Source of the DNA: a marine group bacterium Sva0996 bin134
Lineage (GTDB): Bacteria > Actinomycetota > Acidimicrobiia > Acidimicrobiales > Bin134
Reading direction: 5' to 3'
Length of the DNA stretch: 64,000 bases
Assembly (NCBI GenBank): GCA_002239105.1
Contig: MPNQ01000003.1
Span: 124,001 to 188,000 of the forward strand
Shown here: in pieces, positions 7,995 through 17,300 of the stretch
How the letters are laid out: every line of letters starts with the position of its first letter
Numbering within the stretch: position 1 is the stretch's first letter
Translations under genes and position numbers: made by a program
Notes under the pieces: generated by a model
What the model was told of the DNA's origin: nothing
Seen by the model: the letters and a program-made list of their open reading frames with translations, nothing else
The model's database searches: none

Positions 7995-10172
7995 ATGACC
8001 GACGCCGCCAGCGACGACGCCGGCGCCCTTTCTCGCCGGGTTATTGACAGCCAGACAGATCAGACCGGCGCCGACGATGAGGTGATATTTCCCGACCACG
8101 TCCTTCCCGGTGTGGGCGGCGAGCAAATGTCGCTGCGGGAAGGGCTGGCCAAAGGCGGAATAGCCACCTTCCTCGTCCTGTTGATCCTCAACAGCCTCGA
8201 TGAGCTCGAATCGGCGGCGCTGTCGGTTCTCGCTCCCGAAATCCGCGACAGCTTCGGCGTAGGCGACGGGGTCATCGTCTTCTTGGGCGCCGCCTCGGTG
8301 TCGTTCGTGTTCCTCGGCGCATTGCCCATGGGCTGGCTCGCCGACCGATTCCGCCGAGGACCGGTCATCGGGGTGGCCAGCCTCGCGTTCGGCCTCTTCT
8401 CGCTGCTTTCCGGCCTTGCCCGCCATGTGGTGGTGTTCTTCTTCGCCCGGCTCGGAACCGGAATCTCCAAGTCCAACACCCTCCCCGTCCACAACTCTCT
8501 GATAGCCGACCAGTACCCGATCGGCGTGCGAGGCCGCATCGCGTCGCTCTCCATCATGTCCGGGCGCACGGTGAGCATCATCAGCCCGGTGCTTGTCGGC
8601 GGCATCGCAACCCTCGTCAGCTGGCGGTGGACCTACTACACCCTGTGGATTCCGGTGGCCGTGGTGGCGGTGTTGGCGTTCCGGCTCCCTGAGCCGGTGC
8701 GAGGCCAGTGGGAGAAGACCGACGTATTGGGCAAGACGGGTGGCGATGGCGACTCGGCCCCCATCTCGCTTGAGGCCGCGTTCGCCCGGCTGAACAAGGT
8801 CGCCACCCTGCGCACCGTGCTACTCGGCTTCGCCGCTCTGGGCTTCGGACTCTTCAGCCGACCAGTGCTCACATCCTTGTTCCTAGAGGACGAGTACGGA
8901 CTGGGCCCGTTGGGCCGAGGCACCCTAACCACGGCGTCGGGGGTCGGGGTCATCGCCATCATGCCGCTTGTCGGGCGGCGTTTCGATCGCCTCTACCGCG
9001 AGAACCCCACCCGGGCGATGGGCTTGATCGGTGCGCTTGTCTTGCCCTCGGCGCTGTTGCTGCCCCTCCAGTTCAACATGCCCAACCCGTGGCTCTTCGC
9101 CGTGTTGGACGTTCCCGGCTCGCTGATGATGTTCGCGGCGTTCGCCATGGTCGGACCTCTCATGCAAGCCGTGGTGCCCTACCGGCTTCGGGGCATCGGC
9201 TCGGCGCTTTCCACGCTGTACATCTTCTTCATCGGCGCGGCTGGCGGCGGCCTGCTGTCGGCCATGGTGATCGATGCCAGCGGCCCGAAGACCACCATCC
9301 TGGTGCTCGGCCTGCCCTCCACCATCGTCGGCGGCGCCTTCATGTTGAACGGCGCCCGCCACATAAGGCGCGACCTGTCGCGCAACGTGGCGGAGATACT
9401 CGAAGAGCAGGCCGAACACGACCGCCAACGAGAAGACCCCGAACACATCCCTGCCCTGCATTTGGCTGACGTCGACTTCAGCTATGGCAACGTCCAAGTG
9501 CTCTTCGATGTCGGCTTCGAAGTCCGCAAGGGCGAGACCCTGGCCCTGCTGGGCACAAACGGCGCCGGCAAGTCGACCATTCTGCGGATCATCGCTGGCC
9601 TCGGCACTCCGGAACGGGGAGTGGTGCGCCTGAATGGCCGCACCATCACCTTCTCCACCCCCGAACAGCGAACCGAGATGGGAATCCAGACTCTCTTGGG
9701 GGGAAGCGGCGTATGGGCGCCGCTCAGCGTGCTCCACAACCTGGAGATGGGGACCTATCAGCTCCGAGACGACAAGGCCGAACGGCAGCGTCGAATCGAG
9801 CACGCCCTTGAGCTGTTCCCCGAACTGCGCTCCCGCCTCGACGACCGGGCCGACGCCCTGTCGGGCGGCCAACAACAGATGCTCGCTCTGGCCCGGACAC
9901 TGTTGTGCCAGCCCGAAGTCCTCCTGATCGACGAACTGTCCCTCGGCCTCGCTCCTACTGCGGTGGCCGAGCTCATGGGCCACATCGAGCGGCTCCAATC
10001 GACCGGGCAGACCATCGTCATCGTCGAGCAGTCGCTCAACATCGCCCTGGAATTGGCCGACCGGGCCGTGTTCATCGAGAAGGGCCAGGTGAGGTTCGAA
10101 GGCCCGGCCTCTGAACTGGCTGAGCGCGACGACCTGGTCAGAGCCGTTTTCTTGGGAGACGAGGGGGGCTGA
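7995..10172 (+). CDS. MFS permease fused to LivF-type ABC ATPase
   Basis: One 725-aa chain joins a major-facilitator domain (residues about 50-455) to a complete ABC ATPase (about 480-725). MFS part: repeated hydrophobic helices and the loop-2 signature GWLADRFRRG between helices 2 and 3. ATPase part: Walker A GTNGAGKS at 520-527, signature LSGGQ at 622-626, Walker B VLLIDELSLGLAP, and an EQSLNIALELADRAVFIEKG C-terminus that is typical of LivF. The ATG at 7995 follows AAGGGGGG. The stop overlaps the ATG of the LivHMG fusion by 1 nt, so both proteins belong to the same importer. In ordinary Liv systems LivF is a separate small protein, and the role of an MFS domain here is unknown. Confidence 0.92.
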   Translation: MTDAASDDAGALSRRVIDSQTDQTGADDEVIFPDHVLPGVGGEQMSLREGLAKGGIATFLVLLILNSLDELESAALSVLAPEIRDSFGVGDGVIVFLGAASVSFVFLGALPMGWLADRFRRGPVIGVASLAFGLFSLLSGLARHVVVFFFARLGTGISKSNTLPVHNSLIADQYPIGVRGRIASLSIMSGRTVSIISPVLVGGIATLVSWRWTYYTLWIPVAVVAVLAFRLPEPVRGQWEKTDVLGKTGGDGDSAPISLEAAFARLNKVATLRTVLLGFAALGFGLFSRPVLTSLFLEDEYGLGPLGRGTLTTASGVGVIAIMPLVGRRFDRLYRENPTRAMGLIGALVLPSALLLPLQFNMPNPWLFAVLDVPGSLMMFAAFAMVGPLMQAVVPYRLRGIGSALSTLYIFFIGAAGGGLLSAMVIDASGPKTTILVLGLPSTIVGGAFMLNGARHIRRDLSRNVAEILEEQAEHDRQREDPEHIPALHLADVDFSYGNVQVLFDVGFEVRKGETLALLGTNGAGKSTILRIIAGLGTPERGVVRLNGRTITFSTPEQRTEMGIQTLLGGSGVWAPLSVLHNLEMGTYQLRDDKAERQRRIEHALELFPELRSRLDDRADALSGGQQQMLALARTLLCQPEVLLIDELSLGLAPTAVAELMGHIERLQSTGQTIVIVEQSLNIALELADRAVFIEKGQVRFEGPASELAERDDLVRAVFLGDEGG

Positions 10173-12997
10173 TGGCGCTGGGTTTCCTCGAAGCCAACCG
10201 CCAGCTCATCTTCGACGGGGCGGTGAACGGCCTGGTGTACGGGATGCTGGCCATGGCCATCGTCCTGATTTTCCGCTCGTCCCGGGTCATCAATTTCGCG
10301 GCCGGAAACATGGGCCTACCCGGTGCCGGTCTGTTGGCACTGCTGGCACTGCGCTGGAACGTTCCCTTTTGGGTAGCGGTGCTCACCGCCATCGCGGTGG
10401 GCGCTCTGTTCGCCGCCGTGGTGGAGACCGGAGTGGTGCGCCGGCTGTTCACCGCTCCGAGGGTGATCCTATTGGTGGCCACCATCGGGGTCGCCCAGCT
10501 TGCTCAGGGCATCCTGCTGGCCTACCCCGACGTCGGCGGCGGCATCGGCACCCGCTATCCCGTCATCATCGACACAACCTTGACCGATGTGGCAGGGCTC
10601 TTCGTCACCGGTCAACAGCTCAGCGCGCTGATCGTCGCCCCCCTGGTGGCGATTGCGCTCGGCGTGCTGCTTGACCGGACCCCCTACGGCCGAACGGTGC
10701 AGGCCACCGCGGCCAATCCCGATTTGTCGCGAGTCTCGGGCATCAAGCCGAAACGGGTATCGCTCACCATCTGGGTGATCGCCGGGGTGGTGTCCACCAT
10801 CGCGGTGATCCTGCTCTCTGCCGACCGCAGCGTGAGCGGGCTGGAGACGGTGGGACTCACCACCATGGCCAACTCACTGGCCGCAGCGGTGATCGCCCGG
10901 ATGCGATCGTTCCCGCTCGCCCTGGCCGGAGGCGTGGTGGTCGGCGTGACGTTCTCGCTGGTCAAGTTCAACTATCCGGTTGAGGGCGGGCTCTTCGAGT
11001 TCGTCTTGCTGATCGGCGTGTTGGTGGCGGTGGCGGTCCAGGGTCGTCGGGACGACGACGCTCCAGGGCGGTACTCGTTCGCTCCCAAGGTCCGCCCCAT
11101 TCCCCAGCATCTGCTGTCCATCTGGTGGGTCCGGCACCTGGGCAAGATCGCCCTGGGTCTGGCTGGGTTGGCCGCGGTGCTGCTGCCCATTGTCGTTTCC
11201 ACCCCGTCACGGCAGATCACCTACGCCACCATTCTCGCCTTCGGGATCTGCGCGGTCTCGGTGGCCATCATCACCGGATGGGCGGGACAGCTATCGCTGG
11301 GCCAGATGGCCTTCGCCGGAATCGGCGCCGTCGCCGCGGCTTCGTTCCAACGGGGCATCCAAATGGACATCGGCTGGGGCAACAGCCGGCTGATCGACTT
11401 CGAAGCCAGCGGCATTCCCTTCGCCGCCGCGGTTGTCCTGGGATCAGTCATTGCCGCCGGGTTTGCCGGGCTGGTGGGCGTGGGCGCACTGCGGGTGCGC
11501 GGCCTTCTGCTCGCCGTGGCCACGTTTGTTCTCGCCCTGGCCACCGAGGAGTACCTTTTCCGCCGGCCCATCTTCAGCGATGGAAACACCACCTCGGTCT
11601 CCTTTCGCCGAGGCCAGGTGTTCGGGCTCGACCTCGACAGACAGCGCACCTACTACTGGCTACTGCTCGGGATATTGACAGTGGTGCTAGTGGCGGTGGC
11701 CCGCATTCACCGCAGCCGCTTTGGCCGGGCCATCCGGGCCCTGCGGGACAATGCCGACGCCGCGGCGGCCTACGGGGTTCGCCCGGCGCGTACCAAGCTG
11801 GGTGCCTTCGTCCTGGCCGGCGCGGTTGCCGGGCTTGGCGGCGGTCTTTTGGCCGGAGTGATCCACGAAGTTCCCCTGACTGGTCGCTTCTTCGGAACCG
11901 GGGAATCCCTGCGGCTTATCTCCATGGCCATCATCGGCGGCATCGGCGCCACCATCGGGCCGGTGTTCGGCGCGCTGTGGGTGATCGGCCTCCCTGCCTT
12001 CGCTCCCACCAACCGGCTGATCCCCCTGTTCACCTCGGGCGTCGGCCTGCTGATCCTTCTTCTGTATTTCCCCGGCGGACTCGCTCAAATCGCCTATTCC
12101 GCCCGCGACCGGATCGTGGCCTGGTTGGAAGTCCGCCGACCACCACCCCCGACCAAGCAAATCCACTCCGTGCCCACCGCGCTAGCGGTTCCGGCCGCGG
12201 TGCCCGACACCTCTGAACCGGCGCTGCGGGCAACCGGGATTTCCGTGCGCTTCGGCGGCCGATTGGCGGTTGACAACGCCCACATCGAAGTGGCCCCCGG
12301 TGAGGTTGTGGGGCTCATCGGCACCAACGGCGCCGGCAAGTCGACTCTGATTAACGCCATCGGCGGTTTCGTCCCATCCAAGGGCCGCGTCGAGCTCTAC
12401 GGCCGGCCGATTCACCGCCTCAAGCCTGCCGAACGGTCCCAACGAGGACTGGGCCGCACATTCCAGGCTGCAACCCTGTTTCCCGAGCTCACCGTCCGAG
12501 AGACCGTCTTGGTGGCCGCCTCCTCTGCTGCGGCCCCCAATCCAAAGGGACTCTTGACCGCGGGCCGCACTAAGCAGAGCAACGGCTCCTCACAGGCCCA
12601 AGCCGACGATCTGATCGACTTCCTCGGTTTGGGCCGCTACGCCGACCGCCAAATCGCCGACCTTTCCACCGGCACCCGCCGAATCGTCGAACTCGCCGGA
12701 CTCCTCGCCCTCAACGCCCAGATGTTGTGCCTCGATGAGCCCACTGCCGGAGTGGCGCAGCGAGAGGCCGAGGCCTTCGGCCCCCTCATCGTTGAAATCC
12801 GCCGCCATCTCAACGCCTCCTTGCTCATCGTCGAGCACGACATGCCGCTCATCATGTCGATCAGCCACCGCGTCTACTGCCTCGAAGCCGGCTCCATCAT
12901 CGCCCAGGGAACACCCGCCGAAGTCCGATCCAACCCCGCCGTCATCACCAGCTACCTAGGCCTAGACACCCGCGCCATCCACCGCAGCGACGCCTGA
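10172..12997 (+). CDS. Fused LivH-LivM-LivG branched-chain amino acid-type ABC importer
   Basis: A single 941-aa chain carries both permeases and one ATPase of a Liv-type importer. LivH spans about residues 1-300, with FRSSRVINFAAGNMG near the start, the usual LivH N-terminal motif. LivM spans about 335-650, with ITGWAGQLSLGQMAF and IRALRDNADAAAAYG, the EAA-like coupling segment. LivG spans about 690-941, with Walker A GTNGAGKS at 717-724, the degenerate signature LSTGT typical of this LivG group, and Walker B MLCLDEPTAGV. Together with the MFS-LivF protein and the divergent binding lipoprotein it makes a full importer from three polypeptides. The spacing of 107 bp before the helicase gene marks the end of the operon. 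Confidence 0.95.
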   Translation: MALGFLEANRQLIFDGAVNGLVYGMLAMAIVLIFRSSRVINFAAGNMGLPGAGLLALLALRWNVPFWVAVLTAIAVGALFAAVVETGVVRRLFTAPRVILLVATIGVAQLAQGILLAYPDVGGGIGTRYPVIIDTTLTDVAGLFVTGQQLSALIVAPLVAIALGVLLDRTPYGRTVQATAANPDLSRVSGIKPKRVSLTIWVIAGVVSTIAVILLSADRSVSGLETVGLTTMANSLAAAVIARMRSFPLALAGGVVVGVTFSLVKFNYPVEGGLFEFVLLIGVLVAVAVQGRRDDDAPGRYSFAPKVRPIPQHLLSIWWVRHLGKIALGLAGLAAVLLPIVVSTPSRQITYATILAFGICAVSVAIITGWAGQLSLGQMAFAGIGAVAAASFQRGIQMDIGWGNSRLIDFEASGIPFAAAVVLGSVIAAGFAGLVGVGALRVRGLLLAVATFVLALATEEYLFRRPIFSDGNTTSVSFRRGQVFGLDLDRQRTYYWLLLGILTVVLVAVARIHRSRFGRAIRALRDNADAAAAYGVRPARTKLGAFVLAGAVAGLGGGLLAGVIHEVPLTGRFFGTGESLRLISMAIIGGIGATIGPVFGALWVIGLPAFAPTNRLIPLFTSGVGLLILLLYFPGGLAQIAYSARDRIVAWLEVRRPPPPTKQIHSVPTALAVPAAVPDTSEPALRATGISVRFGGRLAVDNAHIEVAPGEVVGLIGTNGAGKSTLINAIGGFVPSKGRVELYGRPIHRLKPAERSQRGLGRTFQAATLFPELTVRETVLVAASSAAAPNPKGLLTAGRTKQSNGSSQAQADDLIDFLGLGRYADRQIADLSTGTRRIVELAGLLALNAQMLCLDEPTAGVAQREAEAFGPLIVEIRRHLNASLLIVEHDMPLIMSISHRVYCLEAGSIIAQGTPAEVRSNPAVITSYLGLDTRAIHRSDA

Positions 12998-13089
12998 ATC
13001 AGCCTCAAGAGCAGCAAGTACCCGCCGGAACCAGTTCAGATCCACGCCGACACCAAGACGGTCGCTAGCTGTTCGGGGAAACACGGGGC

Positions 13090-13095
13090 TACGCT
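13090..13095 (+). promoter_or_regulatory. Possible -10 box (TACGCT) before the helicase gene
   Basis: TACGCT lies 9 nt before the ATG at 13105, and no Shine-Dalgarno is visible in between, consistent with a leaderless or near-leaderless transcript. Weak evidence on its own. Confidence 0.3.
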
Positions 13096-13104
13096 CGCCG
13101 GGCG

Positions 13105-16100
13105 ATGGGCCGACTGGAAGAACTCACCAAGGGCGCCCGTGTCAGAGGTGTTGCCCCCATTGAGGTAGTAACGGTGATCGACGCCGAATGGATCGGCTCG
13201 GATGCCGTCAACCTCACCTACGAGGACGACAGCGGGAATGTTGAGCGGGAGATCGTCTATCGCTCCAAGGAGTCGGAGCTTTCCCTCGACGGCGAAGGCC
13301 GGCCGTGGTCATTTGACACCGACCCGGAGCTGTTCACCCTGGTAGCTGAGGCCAAGCGGATCAGCCTGGCCCATCTGTTCGACCCCTACCTGGCCACCTA
13401 CACCAGCGATGTCGATCCGCTCCCCCACCAAATCGAGGCCGTCTACAAGGAGATGCTGCCCCGCCGCCCGCTCCGATTCCTACTGGCCGACGATCCCGGT
13501 GCGGGCAAGACCATCATGGCCGGACTGTTAATCAAGGAGCTGATCGTTAGGGGCGACCTCGACCGGTGCCTGATCGTGGTTCCCGGCGGGCTGGCCGAGC
13601 AGTGGCAAGACGAGCTGGGCGAGAAGTTCGGTTTGGAGTTCGAGCTGTTGACCCGAGCCATGATCGAGGCCACCCGCTCGGGCAACCCTCTGGCCGAGCG
13701 GCCCCGGCTGATTGCCCGCCTTGACATGCTGGCTCGAGACGAAGACCTCCAAGCCCAGCTCGACCGTACCGACTGGGATCTCGTAGTCGTGGACGAGGCT
13801 CACAAGATGTCGGCCACATTCCGAGGCGACGACGTCGAGCAGACCAAGCGTTACAAGCTCGGGCGACGCCTCGAAGCCGTAGCCCGCCACTTCTTGTTGA
13901 TGTCGGCCACGCCCCACAACGGCAAACCCGAGGACTTCCAGCTGTTCATGGCTCTTTTGGACGGCGACATGTTCGCCGGCAAGTACCGCCGAGGCGCCCA
14001 CAGCGACAAGCCGGCCAAAGACCTGATGCGCCGCCGCATCAAAGAAGACTTGCTCCGCTTCGACGGCACCCGGCTATTCCCCGAACGGGAAGCCACCACC
14101 GCCAAGTACACGCTGAGCCCGGCCGAGCACGACCTGTACGAGCACGTCACCGAGTACGTCCGCAACGGAATGAACCGGGCCGAACAGCTCAAGAAGGAAG
14201 GCGAGGGCCGCCGCTCAGCCGTGGTCGGTTTTGCCCTCACCATCTTGCAGCGGCGCCTGGCATCTTCACCTCGGGCCATCTTGCGCTCCCTGGAGCGCCG
14301 ACGCGATCGCTTGTCGGCCCGCTTGGCAGAAGCAGTACAAGCACGGGACAACCCGGCTTTGGCCAGCAAAGACGAAATCGAAATGCTGGGTCAGGTTCCA
14401 GAGGGCTTCCGCCCGTCGGACTTCGACGAGTTCGATCCCGATGAGCTCTTGTCCAGCGAAGAGGAGGAGTTCGAAGAGCAGATCGAGGTCGAGGCCACCC
14501 CCGCCCGAACACTCGCCGAGCTGAGGGCCGAGATCAGCGACCTCGACGGCCTCGTCCAGCGCGCCCAGGTCTTGTACCGCCGGGGCGACGACCGAAAGTG
14601 GGACGAGCTGTCCAACCTCTTGCAGAACACGCCCGAGATGCTCGACGAGCACGGTCGCACCAAGAAGCTGATCATCTTCACCGAGCATCGGGACACGCTC
14701 GACTACCTCGTCGAAAAACTTGGCCGCCTTCGGGGACGAACCGACGAGGTGGTCGACATCCACGGCGGTGTTCGCCGCGAGAAGCGCCGCCAAGTGCAGG
14801 ATCAGTTCACCCAAGACGACCGAGTGCGCATCTTGGTGGCCACCGATGCCGCCGGTGAGGGTCTCAACCTCCAACGTGCCCACCTGATGGTGAACTACGA
14901 CCTTCCGTGGAATCCCAACCGCATCGAGCAGCGATTCGGACGCATCCACCGCATCGGCCAAACCGAGGTGTGCCGGCTTTGGAACCTCGTGGCCGAGAAC
15001 ACCCGCGAGGGCCAAGTGTTCGAGCGATTGCTGGAGAAGCTGGATGAACAGCGAAAGGCCCTGGGCGGCAAGGTGTTCGACGTGCTGGGAGAGGCATTTT
15101 CCGACAAGTCGCTGCGAGAGTTGCTCATTGAGGCAATCACCGCCGAGGAGCCAGCCATCCAACAACTCCGCATGACGGCGGTGTTGGACGCCACGGTGGG
15201 AGACCGGACGAGGGAGCTGATCCAAGATCAGTCGCTCCTCTCCGATGAGCTGAGCGATGCGGTGATCGCCGACATTCGAGAACGGATGGAACGGGCCCAA
15301 GCCATGCGCCTGCAACCCAGCTTCATCCGGCGGTTCTTCTTCGGGGCGTTCGACTTGCTGAACGGCAAAGTCACCAAGCGGGAAGCGAATCGCTGTCAGA
15401 TATCCCGAGTGCCCCAAGCCTTGCGGAACTGGGATATCGGCCATGGCCGAGGCCGGCTTCTCCCAAGCTATGAGCGCATCTGCTTCGAGCGTGAAGAGAT
15501 ATCGGTTCCCGGGCGGCCCATTGCCGACTTGGTTTCACCCGGCCATCCCTTGCTCGATACCACCATCGGCGCGCTGTTGGAACGCCATGGGTCGCTCCTC
15601 CAAAAGGGCAGCATCTTGATCGATCCCGAGTCCACCTCCGAAGTGCCCAGAGTGCTGGTATTTCTAGAGCACGAGATCGTCGACGGCACCGCCGTCAACG
15701 GTGGACATCGCAGGGTGGTGTCCAAGCAATTCGAGTACGTGGAGATCACCGAAGACGGCGAAGTCGAAGACGCCGGTGAGCACCCCTATCTGGACTGCCG
15801 CTCCCCCGATCCCGACGAGCTCCAACTACTGGCCCCGTTGGCAGATGTCGATTGGGTTCGGGACACGCTCGCGGCCACCGCTCTCAATCACGCTGTCGAA
15901 CACAACGTCCCCTCCCACGTCGCTGATGTAGAGGGCCGAATCCACTCCCAAGTTGACCGGACCCTGGAGGCCGTACGCCAGCGCCTCACCGAGGAGATCA
16001 GCCATTGGGACACTCGAGTGCTGCGACTCAAAGACGACGAGTTGGCCGGCAAACCCAACGCCCGCATCAACTCAGCCAGGGCACGACAACGATCCGAAGA

Positions 16101-16638
16101 AGCTCAGCTGCGGCTGGAGCGGCGAGAAGAAGAACTAGCCCGTCAGCGCAAACTCTCGCCGTTGGCCCCCCGAGTAGTCGGGGCCGCCTTCATCGTTCCC
16201 GAGCGACTGCTCGCCAAGCTCGGGGGCACCCCACCACCCGAGCACCCCATCGACACCACCCGAACTGACCGCCTCGCCGTCGATGCCGTCCTAGCCGCCG
16301 AGCGGTCCCTAGGCCGAGAGCCAATCGAGATGCCCCACAACAACAAGGGCTTCGACATCGAAACCCGAAACCGAGATGGCCGCATCCTCACCATCGAGGT
16401 CAAAGGCCGTGTGGCCGGAGCCCGCGACTTCTCCATCACCCGCTCCGAGATCATCTGCGCCCTCAACAAATACGACCGCCACATCCTCGCCCTCGTCGAA
16501 GTCTCCGAAGACGACACCACCACAGTCCGCTACCTCTACGACCCCTTCACCGGAAGAGAGGCTGAACCCAGCCCCGCCGAATACAAACGCACCCTCGACT
16601 GGCAGACCTACTGGGAGCTTGCTGAATCGCCGCGGTGA
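13105..16638 (+). CDS. SNF2/DEAD-like helicase with C-terminal DUF3883 nuclease-like domain
   Basis: Predicted DNA translocase/helicase of a defence locus. Order: short N-terminal domain; SNF2-type ATPase with Walker A DDPGAGKT (129-136), DEAH box (230-233) and LLMSATPHNGK; helicase C-terminal lobe with TDAAGEGLNLQ and the HRIGQ motif VI (about 578-618); a helical, charged middle; and a DUF3883-like tail. In the tail GFDIETRN (from 1082) and IEVKG (1097-1101) form a D...ExK pattern like PD-(D/E)XK nucleases. Length 1177 aa. It is the first of three same-strand core genes (with the DUF1156 methylase and the DUF499 ATPase). The architecture recalls DrmD-like defence helicases, but no DISARM DrmA, DrmB or DrmC is present. 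Confidence 0.92.
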   Translation: MGRLEELTKGARVRGVAPIEVVTVIDAEWIGSDAVNLTYEDDSGNVEREIVYRSKESELSLDGEGRPWSFDTDPELFTLVAEAKRISLAHLFDPYLATYTSDVDPLPHQIEAVYKEMLPRRPLRFLLADDPGAGKTIMAGLLIKELIVRGDLDRCLIVVPGGLAEQWQDELGEKFGLEFELLTRAMIEATRSGNPLAERPRLIARLDMLARDEDLQAQLDRTDWDLVVVDEAHKMSATFRGDDVEQTKRYKLGRRLEAVARHFLLMSATPHNGKPEDFQLFMALLDGDMFAGKYRRGAHSDKPAKDLMRRRIKEDLLRFDGTRLFPEREATTAKYTLSPAEHDLYEHVTEYVRNGMNRAEQLKKEGEGRRSAVVGFALTILQRRLASSPRAILRSLERRRDRLSARLAEAVQARDNPALASKDEIEMLGQVPEGFRPSDFDEFDPDELLSSEEEEFEEQIEVEATPARTLAELRAEISDLDGLVQRAQVLYRRGDDRKWDELSNLLQNTPEMLDEHGRTKKLIIFTEHRDTLDYLVEKLGRLRGRTDEVVDIHGGVRREKRRQVQDQFTQDDRVRILVATDAAGEGLNLQRAHLMVNYDLPWNPNRIEQRFGRIHRIGQTEVCRLWNLVAENTREGQVFERLLEKLDEQRKALGGKVFDVLGEAFSDKSLRELLIEAITAEEPAIQQLRMTAVLDATVGDRTRELIQDQSLLSDELSDAVIADIRERMERAQAMRLQPSFIRRFFFGAFDLLNGKVTKREANRCQISRVPQALRNWDIGHGRGRLLPSYERICFEREEISVPGRPIADLVSPGHPLLDTTIGALLERHGSLLQKGSILIDPESTSEVPRVLVFLEHEIVDGTAVNGGHRRVVSKQFEYVEITEDGEVEDAGEHPYLDCRSPDPDELQLLAPLADVDWVRDTLAATALNHAVEHNVPSHVADVEGRIHSQVDRTLEAVRQRLTEEISHWDTRVLRLKDDELAGKPNARINSARARQRSEEAQLRLERREEELARQRKLSPLAPRVVGAAFIVPERLLAKLGGTPPPEHPIDTTRTDRLAVDAVLAAERSLGREPIEMPHNNKGFDIETRNRDGRILTIEVKGRVAGARDFSITRSEIICALNKYDRHILALVEVSEDDTTTVRYLYDPFTGREAEPSPAEYKRTLDWQTYWELAESPR

Positions 16639-16823
16639 CGGCCTACGCCCTCCCACCTGAAACTCCAAGCAAGCAAATCGACAGCACTTCAGCATCTCGG
16701 CTGCGGAAGGCACGCGGCCAAACAGCCAAACAGTTCGCTAGATTGCTCTGGCAAACCAAGCTCGTGGTCTGCGAAGATGGTTCGTCCTACTGGCACTATG
16801 GATGCGAGACAGGAACCTGATCA

Positions 16824-17300
16824 GTGGCAACAAGCAGGCACTATAGCGACGACGAGCTTGCCGAGCTTCGGTCAGCGCCAAAGCGTGTGACCAACCCGGG
16901 CGCACACTGGAAGGAAAAGCCTGGGCATCGTCAGCGCAACTTTCGAGCATGCGACCAGCAAGACGACTCAGTTCGCTTCTCGATTTACCAACGACAGAGT
17001 CTCCACGACGACAACGACTTCTCTTGTGGGATCGAATTCATCCCCAGGGTTGGGGCACGTCTGACCTTGGCACGCTACAACGGGCCAAGCCATCGGCACG
17101 GTGAGATTGTCTATCGTCCGCACATTCACCGCACCACAGCTACAGCGATCGCGGCAGGCAAGAAACCTGAGTCAGAGGCGGACGAGACCGACCGATACAC
17201 CAATCTCGAAGGTGCCTTGAGATGCTTGGTTGAGGACTTCCACCTAAAGGGGCTCAGCATCTCGAACAACAATCAAGCGAGTCTCTTCAATGGCCCTTGA
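16824..17300 (+). CDS. Uncharacterised 158-aa protein (DUF6978-like), partner of DUF1828 gene
   Basis: Function unknown. No signal peptide or membrane segment. The middle contains LARYNGPSHRH and RPHIHR, then a DRYTNLEGALRCLVEDFHL stretch. From memory this pattern resembles the DUF6978 group, small proteins encoded next to DUF1828 genes; a profile search would settle this. The GTG at 16824 has AGGA 9 nt upstream. The gene overlaps the next one by 11 nt (17290-17300), so the two are translated together. The pair sits between the helicase and methylase of the defence island, and the two-gene, overlapping layout is like a toxin-antitoxin or effector-immunity pair. That reading is inference only. 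Confidence 0.78.
   Translation: MATSRHYSDDELAELRSAPKRVTNPGAHWKEKPGHRQRNFRACDQQDDSVRFSIYQRQSLHDDNDFSCGIEFIPRVGARLTLARYNGPSHRHGEIVYRPHIHRTTATAIAAGKKPESEADETDRYTNLEGALRCLVEDFHLKGLSISNNNQASLFNGP

Noticed and set aside
7215-9998. Long antisense open frames opposite the glycosidase-like and MFS-LivF genes
   Set aside because: Typical of high-GC coding DNA read on the other strand; they carry no recognisable domain and contradict the strong coding signal of the plus-strand genes.
16635-16820. A 61-codon frame after the helicase gene
   Set aside because: It starts inside the end of the helicase gene, has no family resemblance and no ribosome-binding site; most likely chance.
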